From Firmicutes bacterium UBA3936 (GTDB taxonomy: Bacteria; Bacillota; Dethiobacteria; Dethiobacterales; Dethiobacteraceae), in contig DGEC01000100.1 of the NCBI GenBank assembly GCA_002385745.1, forward strand, positions 1 through 34,520: a stretch of 34,520 bases of DNA, in the 5' to 3' direction. Shown piece after piece: positions 26,058 through 31,894 of this stretch. The notes beneath the pieces were generated by a model. It did not search any database, had not been told where the DNA came from, and saw only the letters and a program-made list of their open reading frames with translations. Each line of letters starts with the position of its first letter. Positions within the stretch are counted from its first letter, which is position 1. A program made the translations under genes and the position numbers.

Positions 26058-26086
26058 CACCTTGCAGCCCCGCCTGTCATAGTATA
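26058..26086 (+). promoter_or_regulatory. Sigma-K-like promoter of the small-protein cluster
   Basis: CACC (26058-26061), a 16-base spacer, then CATAGTATA (26078-26086). This fits the Bacillus sigma-K consensus (mACm, 16-17 bases, CATAnnnTA) at every defined position. The first cluster gene starts 23 bases downstream. If real, transcription is late and mother-cell specific. Confidence 0.6.
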
Positions 26087-26109
26087 TTACAACTGCAGGG
26101 GGTGATGAA

Positions 26110-26298
26110 ATGTCGAGGCAATTAAGCGGCGATATATTTGTTGCCGGTGTTATCAACCAAAAGGCAGTCAATCAAAATACACAGCAAATCCTTGTACTTG
26201 TGGCATTGCAGGTAGCAAATATAATAGAGGCTCAATTTGGATTTGCTGAGAATGATGACAGCGATACAATCGAAGGTATCGGCATTAATGTTGTTTAA
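26110..26298 (+). CDS. Small NQN-core protein 1 (unrecognised family)
   Basis: A 62-residue protein I do not recognise. After a short head (MSRQLSGDIFVAGVI) comes the core shared with two neighbours: NQKAVNQNTQQILVLVALQV then NIIEAQFGF, a polar N/Q-rich turn followed by a hydrophobic, probably helical stretch. It ends in an acidic tail (ENDDSDTIEG). No signal peptide and no cysteine. The ATG follows GGGGGTGATGAA, almost perfectly complementary to 16S rRNA. It is first in the plus-strand cluster, just downstream of a sigma-K-like promoter. Spore-envelope assembly is my inference; a very remote CotX/CotV-domain resemblance is possible. Confidence 0.85.
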   Translation: MSRQLSGDIFVAGVINQKAVNQNTQQILVLVALQVANIIEAQFGFAENDDSDTIEGIGINVV

Positions 26299-26322
26299 AC
26301 TGCATGAGAAAGGAGCAGAAAG

Positions 26323-26538
26323 ATGTACAAACTTGCCGCCCAGTATCTTGGCGGGGCAAATCCTCAAAAGGTAAGACGGTGGGGCAATGCCGATGTTTTT
26401 GCCGCCAGCGTAATTAACCAGAAATCGGTAAACCAGAATGCCCAGCAAATTCTCGTCTTGGTTGCCCTTCAGGTGCTGAATCTCATTGAAGCGCAGTTTG
26501 GCGTAGCAACAAATGAAGATCAGGATGTAATCGGGTAA
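26323..26538 (+). CDS. Small NQN-core protein 2 (unrecognised family)
   Basis: A 71-residue paralogue of the preceding gene. It has a longer, basic N-terminus (MYKLAAQYLGGANPQKVRRW) before the core (NQKSVNQNAQQILVLVALQV, then NLIEAQFGV) and a short acidic tail (NEDQDVIG). The 34-residue core is identical to that of the first protein at 28 positions, while many codon third positions differ. That points to old duplication under protein-level selection. The ATG is preceded by AAAGGAGCAGAAAG; 24 bases separate it from the upstream stop. Function unknown. Confidence 0.87.
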   Translation: MYKLAAQYLGGANPQKVRRWGNADVFAASVINQKSVNQNAQQILVLVALQVLNLIEAQFGVATNEDQDVIG

Positions 26539-26566
26539 ATAAATCTTAGAGAAAGGAGTACCTGCA

Positions 26567-26779
26567 TTGAAAATCGGTTTCTCCAAAAAAGGCCTGACTC
26601 TTGATTCAAAGCCCTTTAATCCCCTAAATCTTTCTTTCAGGGATTACGGCATTGAATACGGGGATGAGCTGCCTAAAATTGATGCTTTTGAAATCCTGGA
26701 AAAACTAGCAGCCGCCAGGAATGAAGGCATGACACGTGCCGACCAGATCAAAGTGCTGCAGTCCGTTCTGCCCAAATAA
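26567..26779 (+). CDS. Small LQSLL-tail protein 1 (unrecognised family)
   Basis: A 70-residue protein from TTG 26567 (AAAGGAG eight bases upstream). The N-terminal half (FSKKGLTLDSKPFNPLNLSF) looks like short strands. The C-terminal half (FEILEKLAAARNEGMTRADQ then IKVLQSVLPK) is a likely helix pair and resembles the C-terminus of the gene at 27559 (leucines, R, N, E-M and LQS in register). No cysteines, no membrane segment. It lies between two NQN-core genes in the same operon. Function unknown. Confidence 0.82.
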   Translation: MKIGFSKKGLTLDSKPFNPLNLSFRDYGIEYGDELPKIDAFEILEKLAAARNEGMTRADQIKVLQSVLPK

Positions 26780-26805
26780 CAATATGAAAACAGGAGGCCG
26801 ACAGA

Positions 26806-26961
26806 ATGCCTGATGTACTTGTTGCCAGTGTGGTAAATCAAAAGGTTGTCAACCAGAATGCCCAGCAGATCCTGGTTCTTATTGCAGCGCAAATTGTCAG
26901 CACCATTGAAGCACAGTTCGGATTTTCAACCAACCAGGACAACGATACCATTGAAACCTAA
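26806..26961 (+). CDS. Small NQN-core protein 3 (unrecognised family)
   Basis: A 51-residue protein, the shortest of the three core paralogues and almost nothing but the core: MPDVLVASVV, NQKVVNQNAQQILVLIAAQI, then TIEAQFGF and the acidic tail NQDNDTIET. It matches the second protein at 25 of 34 core positions. The ATG follows CAGGAGGCCGACAGA. A strong hairpin lies just after the stop, so it is the last gene of the first part of the cluster. Because the minimal protein keeps only core and tail, these parts are probably the functional unit. Confidence 0.85.
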   Translation: MPDVLVASVVNQKVVNQNAQQILVLIAAQIVSTIEAQFGFSTNQDNDTIET

Positions 26962-26969
26962 GACGATCC

Positions 26970-27002
26970 GCCGGCCCCTTTTCTCCTGCAAAAGGGGCCG
27001 GC
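26970..27002 (+). repeat. Strong 13-bp hairpin inside the small-protein cluster
   Basis: GCCGGCCCCTTTT, a seven-base loop, AAAAGGGGCCGGC: perfect pairing, nine bases after the NQN-core 3 stop. There is no T-run after it, so it may be a partial terminator or an mRNA-stabilising end rather than a full stop. Confidence 0.7.
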
Positions 27003-27007
27003 TTATG

Positions 27008-27036
27008 AACACCTGTACCGCAATTCTCATATATTG
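27008..27036 (+). promoter_or_regulatory. Second sigma-K-like promoter candidate
   Basis: AACA (27008-27011), a 16-base spacer, CATATATTG (27028-27036). It fits the sigma-K consensus except for the last -10 base. It lies between the internal hairpin and the next gene, where a promoter would be useful. Confidence 0.4.
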
Positions 27037-27068
27037 TTTTAGCAGAGGGTTTTAAAGGGGGAAACTAC

Positions 27069-27236
27069 ATGCCGGAGGAAACAAAACTGCCTGCCGGCCG
27101 CAGAAGCAACGGTGATGTTCTCATGCAGGCAGAAATAATTGACCAGCTCAACACCAACCAGCAGTCCAACATGACACTGTCGGTGGAGGCCGTCATTACA
27201 CAGGCAGAATCCCTGGTTAAACTGAACTTCACATAA
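27069..27236 (+). CDS. Small N/Q-rich protein (possible distant NQN-core relative)
   Basis: A 55-residue protein with AAAGGGGG seven bases before its ATG. After a basic head (ETKLPAGRRSNGDVLMQAEI) it has IDQLNTNQQSNMTLSVEAVI and a hydrophobic end (ESLVKLNFT). The layout (GDV, polar N/Q stretch, then alternating hydrophobic helix) parallels the NQN-core proteins, but identity is low and homology is not certain. It opens the second part of the cluster. Function unknown. Confidence 0.75.
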   Translation: MPEETKLPAGRRSNGDVLMQAEIIDQLNTNQQSNMTLSVEAVITQAESLVKLNFT

Positions 27237-27258
27237 GGAAAGGAGAGCCGCAGAGCAG

Positions 27259-27546
27259 ATGTCCGCCGAACCCTGGATTATCGTTAAGCCGGCAAAAAAC
27301 AAAAAAATCCCTGAAATTCGCATCGAGATGTCCGGACGTGTTTATATAAACGGTGAACCTTACAACGAAAATGATCCGCGCTTTCGCAACATCTCCGTAA
27401 ACGTGGAAACCCACAATAAACTAAACACAGGTGAAGAAACCAGAAAAATGCTGGAACTGCAGAAAACAGCCAAAAAAGGTGAGGTAATCACCGTGTCCGA
27501 ATCAAAAGACAAAGACAAAAGCGAAAGCACCACTATTAAATTTTAA
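27259..27546 (+). CDS. Lysine-rich small protein (unrecognised)
   Basis: A 95-residue protein without membrane segment or cysteine. The first half (WIIVKPAKNKKIPEIRIEMS and GRVYINGEP) suggests beta strands; the second (ETHNKLNTGEETRKMLELQK) is probably helical, and the last 25 residues are Lys/Ser/Asp-rich and likely disordered. The ATG has GGAAAGGAG about 13 bases upstream, a long spacing. I do not recognise a family. Co-directional neighbours on both sides suggest the same operon. Confidence 0.78.
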   Translation: MSAEPWIIVKPAKNKKIPEIRIEMSGRVYINGEPYNENDPRFRNISVNVETHNKLNTGEETRKMLELQKTAKKGEVITVSESKDKDKSESTTIKF

Positions 27547-27558
27547 GGGTGTTTTTCC

Positions 27559-27759
27559 ATGAGCAAAAAAAACTTCTCTTTTATAACCCCGGATTTTGCA
27601 ATCAGCATGAATATCCGGCGAAAAAATTACGGCAGCTTGCTTTTGGATCTTTATGCTCTGCGCACTAATGAGGAAATGAACAGCGATGAGAAGGCAAAAG
27701 CCCTGCAGTCCCTTCTAAAGGAAGACAGCCGCGAGGATGACAGCCATGAGCAAAAATAG
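27559..27759 (+). CDS. Small LQSLL-tail protein 2 (unrecognised family)
   Basis: A 66-residue protein from ATG 27559, with AAGGGTG a few bases upstream. The head (FSFITPDFAISMNIRRKNYG) is followed by LLLDLYALRTNEEMNSDEKA and KALQSLLKE, the same helical end as in the gene at 26567. An acidic tail follows. Its end overlaps the next gene by 14 bases. The paralogue pair shows that the cluster was built by repeated duplication of more than one gene type. Function unknown. Confidence 0.8.
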   Translation: MSKKNFSFITPDFAISMNIRRKNYGSLLLDLYALRTNEEMNSDEKAKALQSLLKEDSREDDSHEQK

Positions 27760-28039
27760 AATTGTAACTCTCGGCAATCTTTCCAATGAAGCAAATATGC
27801 ACGCCTCCCGGGAAACAAAACTTTTGCAATTAAATACGGTCATTTTCGCCGGCCTGGACTCTTTGCGGGCAAACCGCTACTTGCGGCGGAAACTGCCCCT
27901 CTCCGTGGCGCTTGACAAGTCAGGGGCCTTGGAAATCAGTGGTATAGAAGGCATATCTCTTTCCGATGACCGGATTCGCATCCACAGTGACCGCAAGGTC
28001 ACAACAAGCAGTGACTCAAATCTGCCGCAGTCAGATTAA
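27746..28039 (+). CDS. Small protein, N-TV pair member 1 (unrecognised family)
   Basis: A 97-residue protein. I chose ATG 27746 (GAGG nine bases upstream) over ATG 27737, which overlaps that site. The segment SNEANMHASRETKLLQLNTV aligns with SNQANLSGVSNVDARQINTV in the next gene (SN-AN, then Q-NTV at the same spacing). Both then continue into a hydrophobic stretch and a beta-like region (LSVALDKSGALEISGIEGIS). A Ser/Asp-rich tail follows. No cysteine or membrane segment. Function unknown; a spore-surface role is inferred from the operon. Confidence 0.8.
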   Translation: MSKNRIVTLGNLSNEANMHASRETKLLQLNTVIFAGLDSLRANRYLRRKLPLSVALDKSGALEISGIEGISLSDDRIRIHSDRKVTTSSDSNLPQSD

Positions 28040-28052
28040 GGAGTAGATTCCT

Positions 28053-28325
28053 TTGAGAAAAGAAAACAGTACCCGGAAGTCCTTTAATTTTTTAATAAAT
28101 TCCTCCAATCAGGCCAACCTGTCAGGCGTAAGCAATGTGGATGCCAGGCAGATAAATACAGTCTTTGTATTGATTGCCCCATACTACATAGACAGGTTCA
28201 ATATGGAAGGCCTGGATATGGATATTCGCGTGGACGAAGAAGGGGTTCTCTGGGTCGACAAACAGTCTTTTGAGCCCATAGAAATAGCCAGGGGAGTTAA
28301 AATCATTGGCATCATCCAAAGATAA
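28053..28325 (+). CDS. Small protein, N-TV pair member 2 (unrecognised family)
   Basis: A 90-residue protein from TTG 28053, nine bases after AAGGAG. A Lys/Arg/Ser/Asn-rich head leads to SNQANLSGVSNVDARQINTV (paired with the upstream gene), then FVLIAPYYIDRF and a beta-like end (LDMDIRVDEEGVLWVDKQSF). Its polar-then-hydrophobic order recalls the NQN-core proteins, so all may descend from one ancestor, though the sequence evidence is weak. It overlaps the next start by 20 bases. Confidence 0.8.
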   Translation: MRKENSTRKSFNFLINSSNQANLSGVSNVDARQINTVFVLIAPYYIDRFNMEGLDMDIRVDEEGVLWVDKQSFEPIEIARGVKIIGIIQR

Positions 28326-28719
28326 CAGCAGTCAGCCCTTAGCCTGCCCGCTGTGCGGCGCCCGGAGCATTTTTATCGTAGCTCTGGAAGATTTTCTTTA
28401 TTTGGAATGCCTGAAAGGGCACGGCAGCCACAAGTATTACGGCAGGCAGAAAGGAAGCGCGCCAAAGCCGGAAAATATCGTCCGCAGACTGGAAGATATG
28501 TTTACAGCCGAACAAAAGCGGCTTTTCAGCCGGGTTACTGCCGCCATTAATGAAACCGACGGGTTTGCCCGCTTGCCGGTTCATGAACAAATCAAATTCC
28601 TGTGTGCAAAGTGCCGGTGCACGGAAAAAGAAATCTACCAGCTTTGCAAACTGATAACGGTATTCCAAAATGCGTCCGGAGGTGGGATAAAAAACGGGAA
28701 CAAAAATCTACCCCGCTAA
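28306..28719 (+). CDS. Cys-rich zinc-ribbon-like small protein
   Basis: A 137-residue protein from TTG 28306, nine bases after GGGGAG. CPLC (C14, C17) and CLKGH (C35, H39) make a CxxC-CxxxH zinc-ribbon-like N-terminus. A second group, CAKCRC with a later C (C100, C103, C105, C114), lies in the C-terminal helical part (EKEIYQLCKLITVF). In between is a charged helix (RLEDMFTAEQKRLFSRVTAA). It is the only cluster protein with cysteines and so a candidate for cross-linking, metal binding or nucleic-acid binding. I cannot name a family. Confidence 0.8.
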   Translation: MASSKDNSSQPLACPLCGARSIFIVALEDFLYLECLKGHGSHKYYGRQKGSAPKPENIVRRLEDMFTAEQKRLFSRVTAAINETDGFARLPVHEQIKFLCAKCRCTEKEIYQLCKLITVFQNASGGGIKNGNKNLPR

Positions 28720-28900
28720 GGTTTACATTGATGATCCGCAAACACCGGCAAAAAACAGCGAAGACATATCCTTAAACCCAAAAGCCGGTACGGAGGAGAC
28801 AGAAGATCGCAGGCAAAGAGCAGTGGAAAAGAGCGAGGAAGAACAGTTGGCCGGCCTGGCAAAGCTGCTCGCAATATACGAAAAACTGGCTAAAAAGTAG
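28694..28900 (+). CDS. Probable last cluster gene with non-standard start (or damaged start)
   Basis: A 69-codon frame that looks coding (GTKIYPAKVYIDDPQTPAKN, a charged linker, then EEQLAGLAKLLAIYEKLAKK, a clear amphipathic helix) but lacks ATG, GTG or TTG at its start. A near-perfect GGAGGTG lies nine bases before an ACG in this frame (28694-28696), exactly where a start should be. Either ACG is used, or the start has mutated, or a base is missing in the A-run at 28689-28694. Removing one A would fuse it to the C-terminus of the zinc-ribbon gene. The stop is directly followed by a strong terminator. Confidence 0.5.
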   Translation, partial: TGTKIYPAKVYIDDPQTPAKNSEDISLNPKAGTEETEDRRQRAVEKSEEEQLAGLAKLLAIYEKLAKK

Positions 28901-28920
28901 CGGCAAAACCGGTCTGCAAA

Positions 28921-28958
28921 GGTAAAACCGCCCGGGGGCGGTTTTACCGTTTTTTTAA
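28921..28958. terminator. Terminator between the small-protein cluster and the LysM gene
   Basis: GGTAAAACCGCC, CGGG loop, GGCGGTTTTACC, then GTTTTTTTT: 12 perfect pairs with a T-run on the plus strand. It lies 20 bases after the last cluster stop and abuts the convergent LysM stop (28955-28957), so it may serve both directions, with a weaker tract on the minus side. Confidence 0.9.
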
Positions 28959-29146
28959 GTTTCAGGCAAAGGCAGGCAAATAAAGGTGCCAACCTTTAAA
29001 TTGTTAGGGTCCAAACCGGGATTCAGGGCCATGATCCCTTCAACCGTTACTCCCTGTTCCCGGGCTATTTTAAAGAGAGTATCTCCCGGTCCTACTTCCA
29101 GGAAGAGACCGGTCGGGCAAACAGGCAGCTGTTCATCCATACCCAT
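28955..29146 (-). CDS. Small LysM-domain protein
   Basis: A 63-residue protein that is little more than one LysM domain: CPTGLFLEVGPGDTLFKIAR, then GVTVEGIMALNPGLDPNNLK and VGTFICLP. LysM domains bind GlcNAc-containing glycans such as peptidoglycan or chitin. There is no signal peptide, as in several cytoplasmically made spore coat and cortex proteins that use LysM. I chose ATG 29146, eight bases after GGGAGG; GTG 29155 overlaps that site. It converges with the small-protein cluster, which fits a spore-envelope neighbourhood. Confidence 0.85.
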   Translation of the reverse strand: MGMDEQLPVCPTGLFLEVGPGDTLFKIAREQGVTVEGIMALNPGLDPNNLKVGTFICLPLPET

Positions 29147-29200
29147 AACACGCACCTCCCGTTAACATGGTATTCACACCTGAGGGAAATGGTGTTTATG

Positions 29201-30217
29201 CTAATTGTCGGGTTTAAGAGAACCAGCTATCTTTACCATCTGCTCCAGCGGCAAAGCGCCTGCCAGAATAAAGGAGCTTTCCTCAAGCGACCAGCGCAGG
29301 ACTGCCAGGTTATTACTTAAATTTTGCTGAAAGTAGCCCTGTCGCAGGCCAAAATAAACTTCCCGAACGGCGGCGCTCTGCAGCACGGCATCTTCCCGCT
29401 TTGGATACTGTACCAAAGTAAAAGGTTCCGGTCCCCGGTAGACAAAGATGAGCTGCTCCCTGTCCGGTTCGCTCACCCGGGAGATAACATATAAGGAAAA
29501 GCCTTCAGGCAGGTAAGAAGGCAGGTAAACATCAACCGGCCAGCCTTTTTTCGCCTCCGCAAGCGAAAGGGGTTCTACCAGGCAATAGGCGCCGGCTTCC
29601 TGTTCAGTCTTGGCGGTGTATTCGAACAGCTCCGCAGGCAGCGGGGGGTTAAGCTCCAGCCTCTTAACTTCAAGTCTGCTTAACATTTCACCTTCCAGAA
29701 AAATTTCCACCAGGACGGGAAACATTGTCTTACCGTCAAGCCAAAGGCGGACCTCCTCCCCCTCAAGCGGGCCGGCATAGGCAGCAACATACCTTTCCTG
29801 CCCGTTCAGCTCTCTTTTACCCAGAAACTCGAACTCTGCAGCCTGCTGTAGCCCGTTCAGGTACCCCACGAGCAGAAAAGGCGGCACCAGTTCATGGCTC
29901 TCTTCCGCAGCAAGGCGGAAGCAGTCGCCAATCTCCGGCTGACAAATCCAAACCTGACTTCCGTCACAGATAAAATGCTGCTCTTCTTCCTCCGCTTTTA
30001 CTTCCACCCGGAAGCGCCCTGAAAAATCCTGCCACTGTCTGACACGATAAACCTGTTCACCCGTAAAACTCGCCACTTCAGCTTCCAATTCGGCATAATA
30101 CCCGGCAAGCCTATCCGTCCGCTGTTTTATCCGCTCCGGCAGGTTCTTTTCGCTGACGCTGCATCCGGCAAGCAAAACAACTGCAAGCAGCAGGCAAAGC
30201 AAGGTTTTTGCGGACAA
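29201..30217 (-). CDS. Lipoprotein, LolA-like fold with DUF4367-like C-terminus
   Basis: A 338-residue exported lipoprotein: signal peptide with lipobox LLAGCS (acylated C19). The middle (about 40-210, VWICQPEIGDCFRL and RLWLDGKTMFPVLVEIF) follows the LolA-like outer-membrane-lipoprotein-sorting fold. The C-terminus (YLPSYLPEGFSLYVISRV onward) resembles DUF4367. In Gram-positive bacteria such proteins sit on the outer face of the cell membrane and their role is unclear. The start is TTG 30217 after AAGGGGAGAGGGGA. It follows the nnr gene after a 39-base gap and may be its operon partner. Confidence 0.82.
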   Translation of the reverse strand: MSAKTLLCLLLAVVLLAGCSVSEKNLPERIKQRTDRLAGYYAELEAEVASFTGEQVYRVRQWQDFSGRFRVEVKAEEEEQHFICDGSQVWICQPEIGDCFRLAAEESHELVPPFLLVGYLNGLQQAAEFEFLGKRELNGQERYVAAYAGPLEGEEVRLWLDGKTMFPVLVEIFLEGEMLSRLEVKRLELNPPLPAELFEYTAKTEQEAGAYCLVEPLSLAEAKKGWPVDVYLPSYLPEGFSLYVISRVSEPDREQLIFVYRGPEPFTLVQYPKREDAVLQSAAVREVYFGLRQGYFQQNLSNNLAVLRWSLEESSFILAGALPLEQMVKIAGSLKPDN

Positions 30218-30256
30218 TCCCCTCTCCCCTTTACCGGTTTTTACACCGGCAGGAAC

Positions 30257-31831
30257 TTAAATAATTACTGTCGGCAGGTTTAGCTCCCTTTCTATATTTA
30301 TTTTTTCGCAGCGCAGATATGCCTGGGGAATATAGTCCGCAATATCTCCGGCCATTAGTGCGCGGCGTCCGGACTTTTCAACTGCCAGGTCTGCAGCCAG
30401 ACCATGCAAATAAACAGCCAGCCTGGCCGCGGCAAAGTCTGCCATGCCCTGGGCCAAAAGGGATGTCAAAAGCCCGGTTAGCACATCCCCGCTGCCGGCC
30501 GTGGCCATGCCGCTGTTGCCGGTAGTGTTAAATGCAGCCCTGCCGTCAGGTGTGGCTATTATGGTATGGGCGCCCTTAAGCACAGCAACGGCATTAAACC
30601 GGGCGGCAATATTTTTGGCACTGCCCAGCCTGTCTTGCTGAACCTGTTTTGCAGTTATGCCAAGAAGCCGGGCAGCTTCACCGGGGTGAGGAGTCAGCAC
30701 GGTCGGTGCCTTCCGGCCGTTTATAATATCCGGATGGGCGGCAAGCAGGTTTAGAGCATCGGCATCGGCTACCACCGGCAGCGGGCATTCCTGGAAAATT
30801 GCCTCTAAAAGAGGCAGCAGAGTTTTTTCAGTGCTCAGACCGCAGCCGACGCCCAAAGCACGGCACCTGCCCCACAGATCCCGGAGAACCGCCGGCGCTT
30901 CACTGCCAAAGGCACCGGCAGCCGTCTCCGGCAGTAAAACCGGTATTGCCTCAGGAACCCTGCTGCCAAGGACGGTGGCGATACTTTGCGGCACTGCCGC
31001 ATAAAGCAGTCCGCAGCCTCCTCTTAAAGCCGCCAGGGCCGACAGGGCTGCCGCACCCGGCATTGACCGTGAACCGTTTACTAAAAGGACAGATCCAAAA
31101 GTCCCTTTATGACTGTCATCCGGCCTCGGCGGCAAAAGTTCTGCAGCCCCGGCTGCCGTCATCAAGGACAGGGGATAACTCTCAAGCAAAACCTGCGGGA
31201 TTCCGATCTCAGCCACTTCCAGGCGGCCTCTGTATCCCGCTCCCGGGTAGAGGAAATGGCCCGCTTTGGGCAGGGCAAAAGTTATCGTCCACTGTGCGCG
31301 AACGGCAGCGCCCATGACCCGGCCGCTGTCGGCGGCAATTCCGGAAGGAATATCAACGGCAATAACGTCAGCCGGGCTTTCGTTAACAGATTCGATTATC
31401 TTCCGGTAGAAGGAATCAAGCTCGCGGGAAAGGCCGGTGCCAAAAACTGCATCCACAATTAAATCCGCTTCTCCTAAGGCTGATTTAAAGGCGGCAAAGG
31501 CTCCGTCTTCCCGCAGGCAGGAAACCGGGATATCGAGCTTTCTAATTATCTTCAGATTGGCAAGGGCATCCCCGCCGTATTTGTCGTCCGGGAGAGCGGT
31601 CCAAACGGTAACCTCTTTTTCCCTGTACAAATGGCGGGCGGCAACAAACCCGTCGCCGCCGTTATTCCCCCCGCCGGCCACAATGACGATTCTTTTTCCC
31701 GGAGTCATTTTGCGTATCCTTTCTGCAAGCCTGATGCCTGCATTTTCCATCAACACCATACCGGGGATTTTAAACTCATTTATTGCCCGGGCATCTATTG
31801 CCCGCATCTCGGCCGCTGTTACCACATTCAT
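30257..31831 (-). CDS. nnr: Bifunctional NAD(P)H-hydrate repair enzyme (epimerase + ADP-dependent dehydratase)
   Basis: A 524-residue fusion. The N-terminal YjeF_N/NnrE domain (about 1-215; GGGNNGGDGFVAARHL near 53-68, AVDIPSGIAADSG) epimerises damaged NAD(P)HX. The C-terminal ribokinase-like NnrD domain (about 230-510; SHKGTFGSVLLVNGS, ADALNLLA, GSGDVLTGLL) dehydrates it using ADP. The start is ATG 31831, seven bases after GGGGAGG; the open frame farther upstream lacks a binding site and runs into acpS. The acpS-nnr order is common in Bacillota. Confidence 0.95.
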   Translation of the reverse strand: MNVVTAAEMRAIDARAINEFKIPGMVLMENAGIRLAERIRKMTPGKRIVIVAGGGNNGGDGFVAARHLYREKEVTVWTALPDDKYGGDALANLKIIRKLDIPVSCLREDGAFAAFKSALGEADLIVDAVFGTGLSRELDSFYRKIIESVNESPADVIAVDIPSGIAADSGRVMGAAVRAQWTITFALPKAGHFLYPGAGYRGRLEVAEIGIPQVLLESYPLSLMTAAGAAELLPPRPDDSHKGTFGSVLLVNGSRSMPGAAALSALAALRGGCGLLYAAVPQSIATVLGSRVPEAIPVLLPETAAGAFGSEAPAVLRDLWGRCRALGVGCGLSTEKTLLPLLEAIFQECPLPVVADADALNLLAAHPDIINGRKAPTVLTPHPGEAARLLGITAKQVQQDRLGSAKNIAARFNAVAVLKGAHTIIATPDGRAAFNTTGNSGMATAGSGDVLTGLLTSLLAQGMADFAAARLAVYLHGLAADLAVEKSGRRALMAGDIADYIPQAYLRCEKINIERELNLPTVII

Positions 31832-31869
31832 ATTGCATCCTCCCCTATCTTGCAAAACTGCTTCCGGCA

Positions 31870-31894
31870 AACAGGCGCATAAAGTGCGCCTGTT
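31870..31894 (-). repeat. Hairpin between acpS and nnr
   Basis: AACAGGCGCA and TGCGCCTGTT, ten perfect pairs with a five-base loop, overlapping the acpS stop. Only a short T tract follows, so it may be a weak terminator or a processing site. Confidence 0.5.

Noticed and set aside
26110..27236. Similarity to R-body (Reb) or gas-vesicle proteins because of tandem small paralogues
   Set aside because: The typical Reb pattern (ITDAVTQ-N) and GvpA signature are absent; only general Gln/Asn richness is shared.
28689..28695. Classic -1 slippery heptamer A-AAA-AAC in the Cys-rich gene
   Set aside because: A -1 shift leads to a stop after a short basic peptide, not into the coding-like downstream frame, which needs +1 or -2.
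29201..30217. LolA-like fold as evidence for an outer membrane
   Set aside because: LolA-like lipoproteins with DUF4367-type ends are common in single-membrane Bacillota; no LolB, Bam or Lpt genes are seen.
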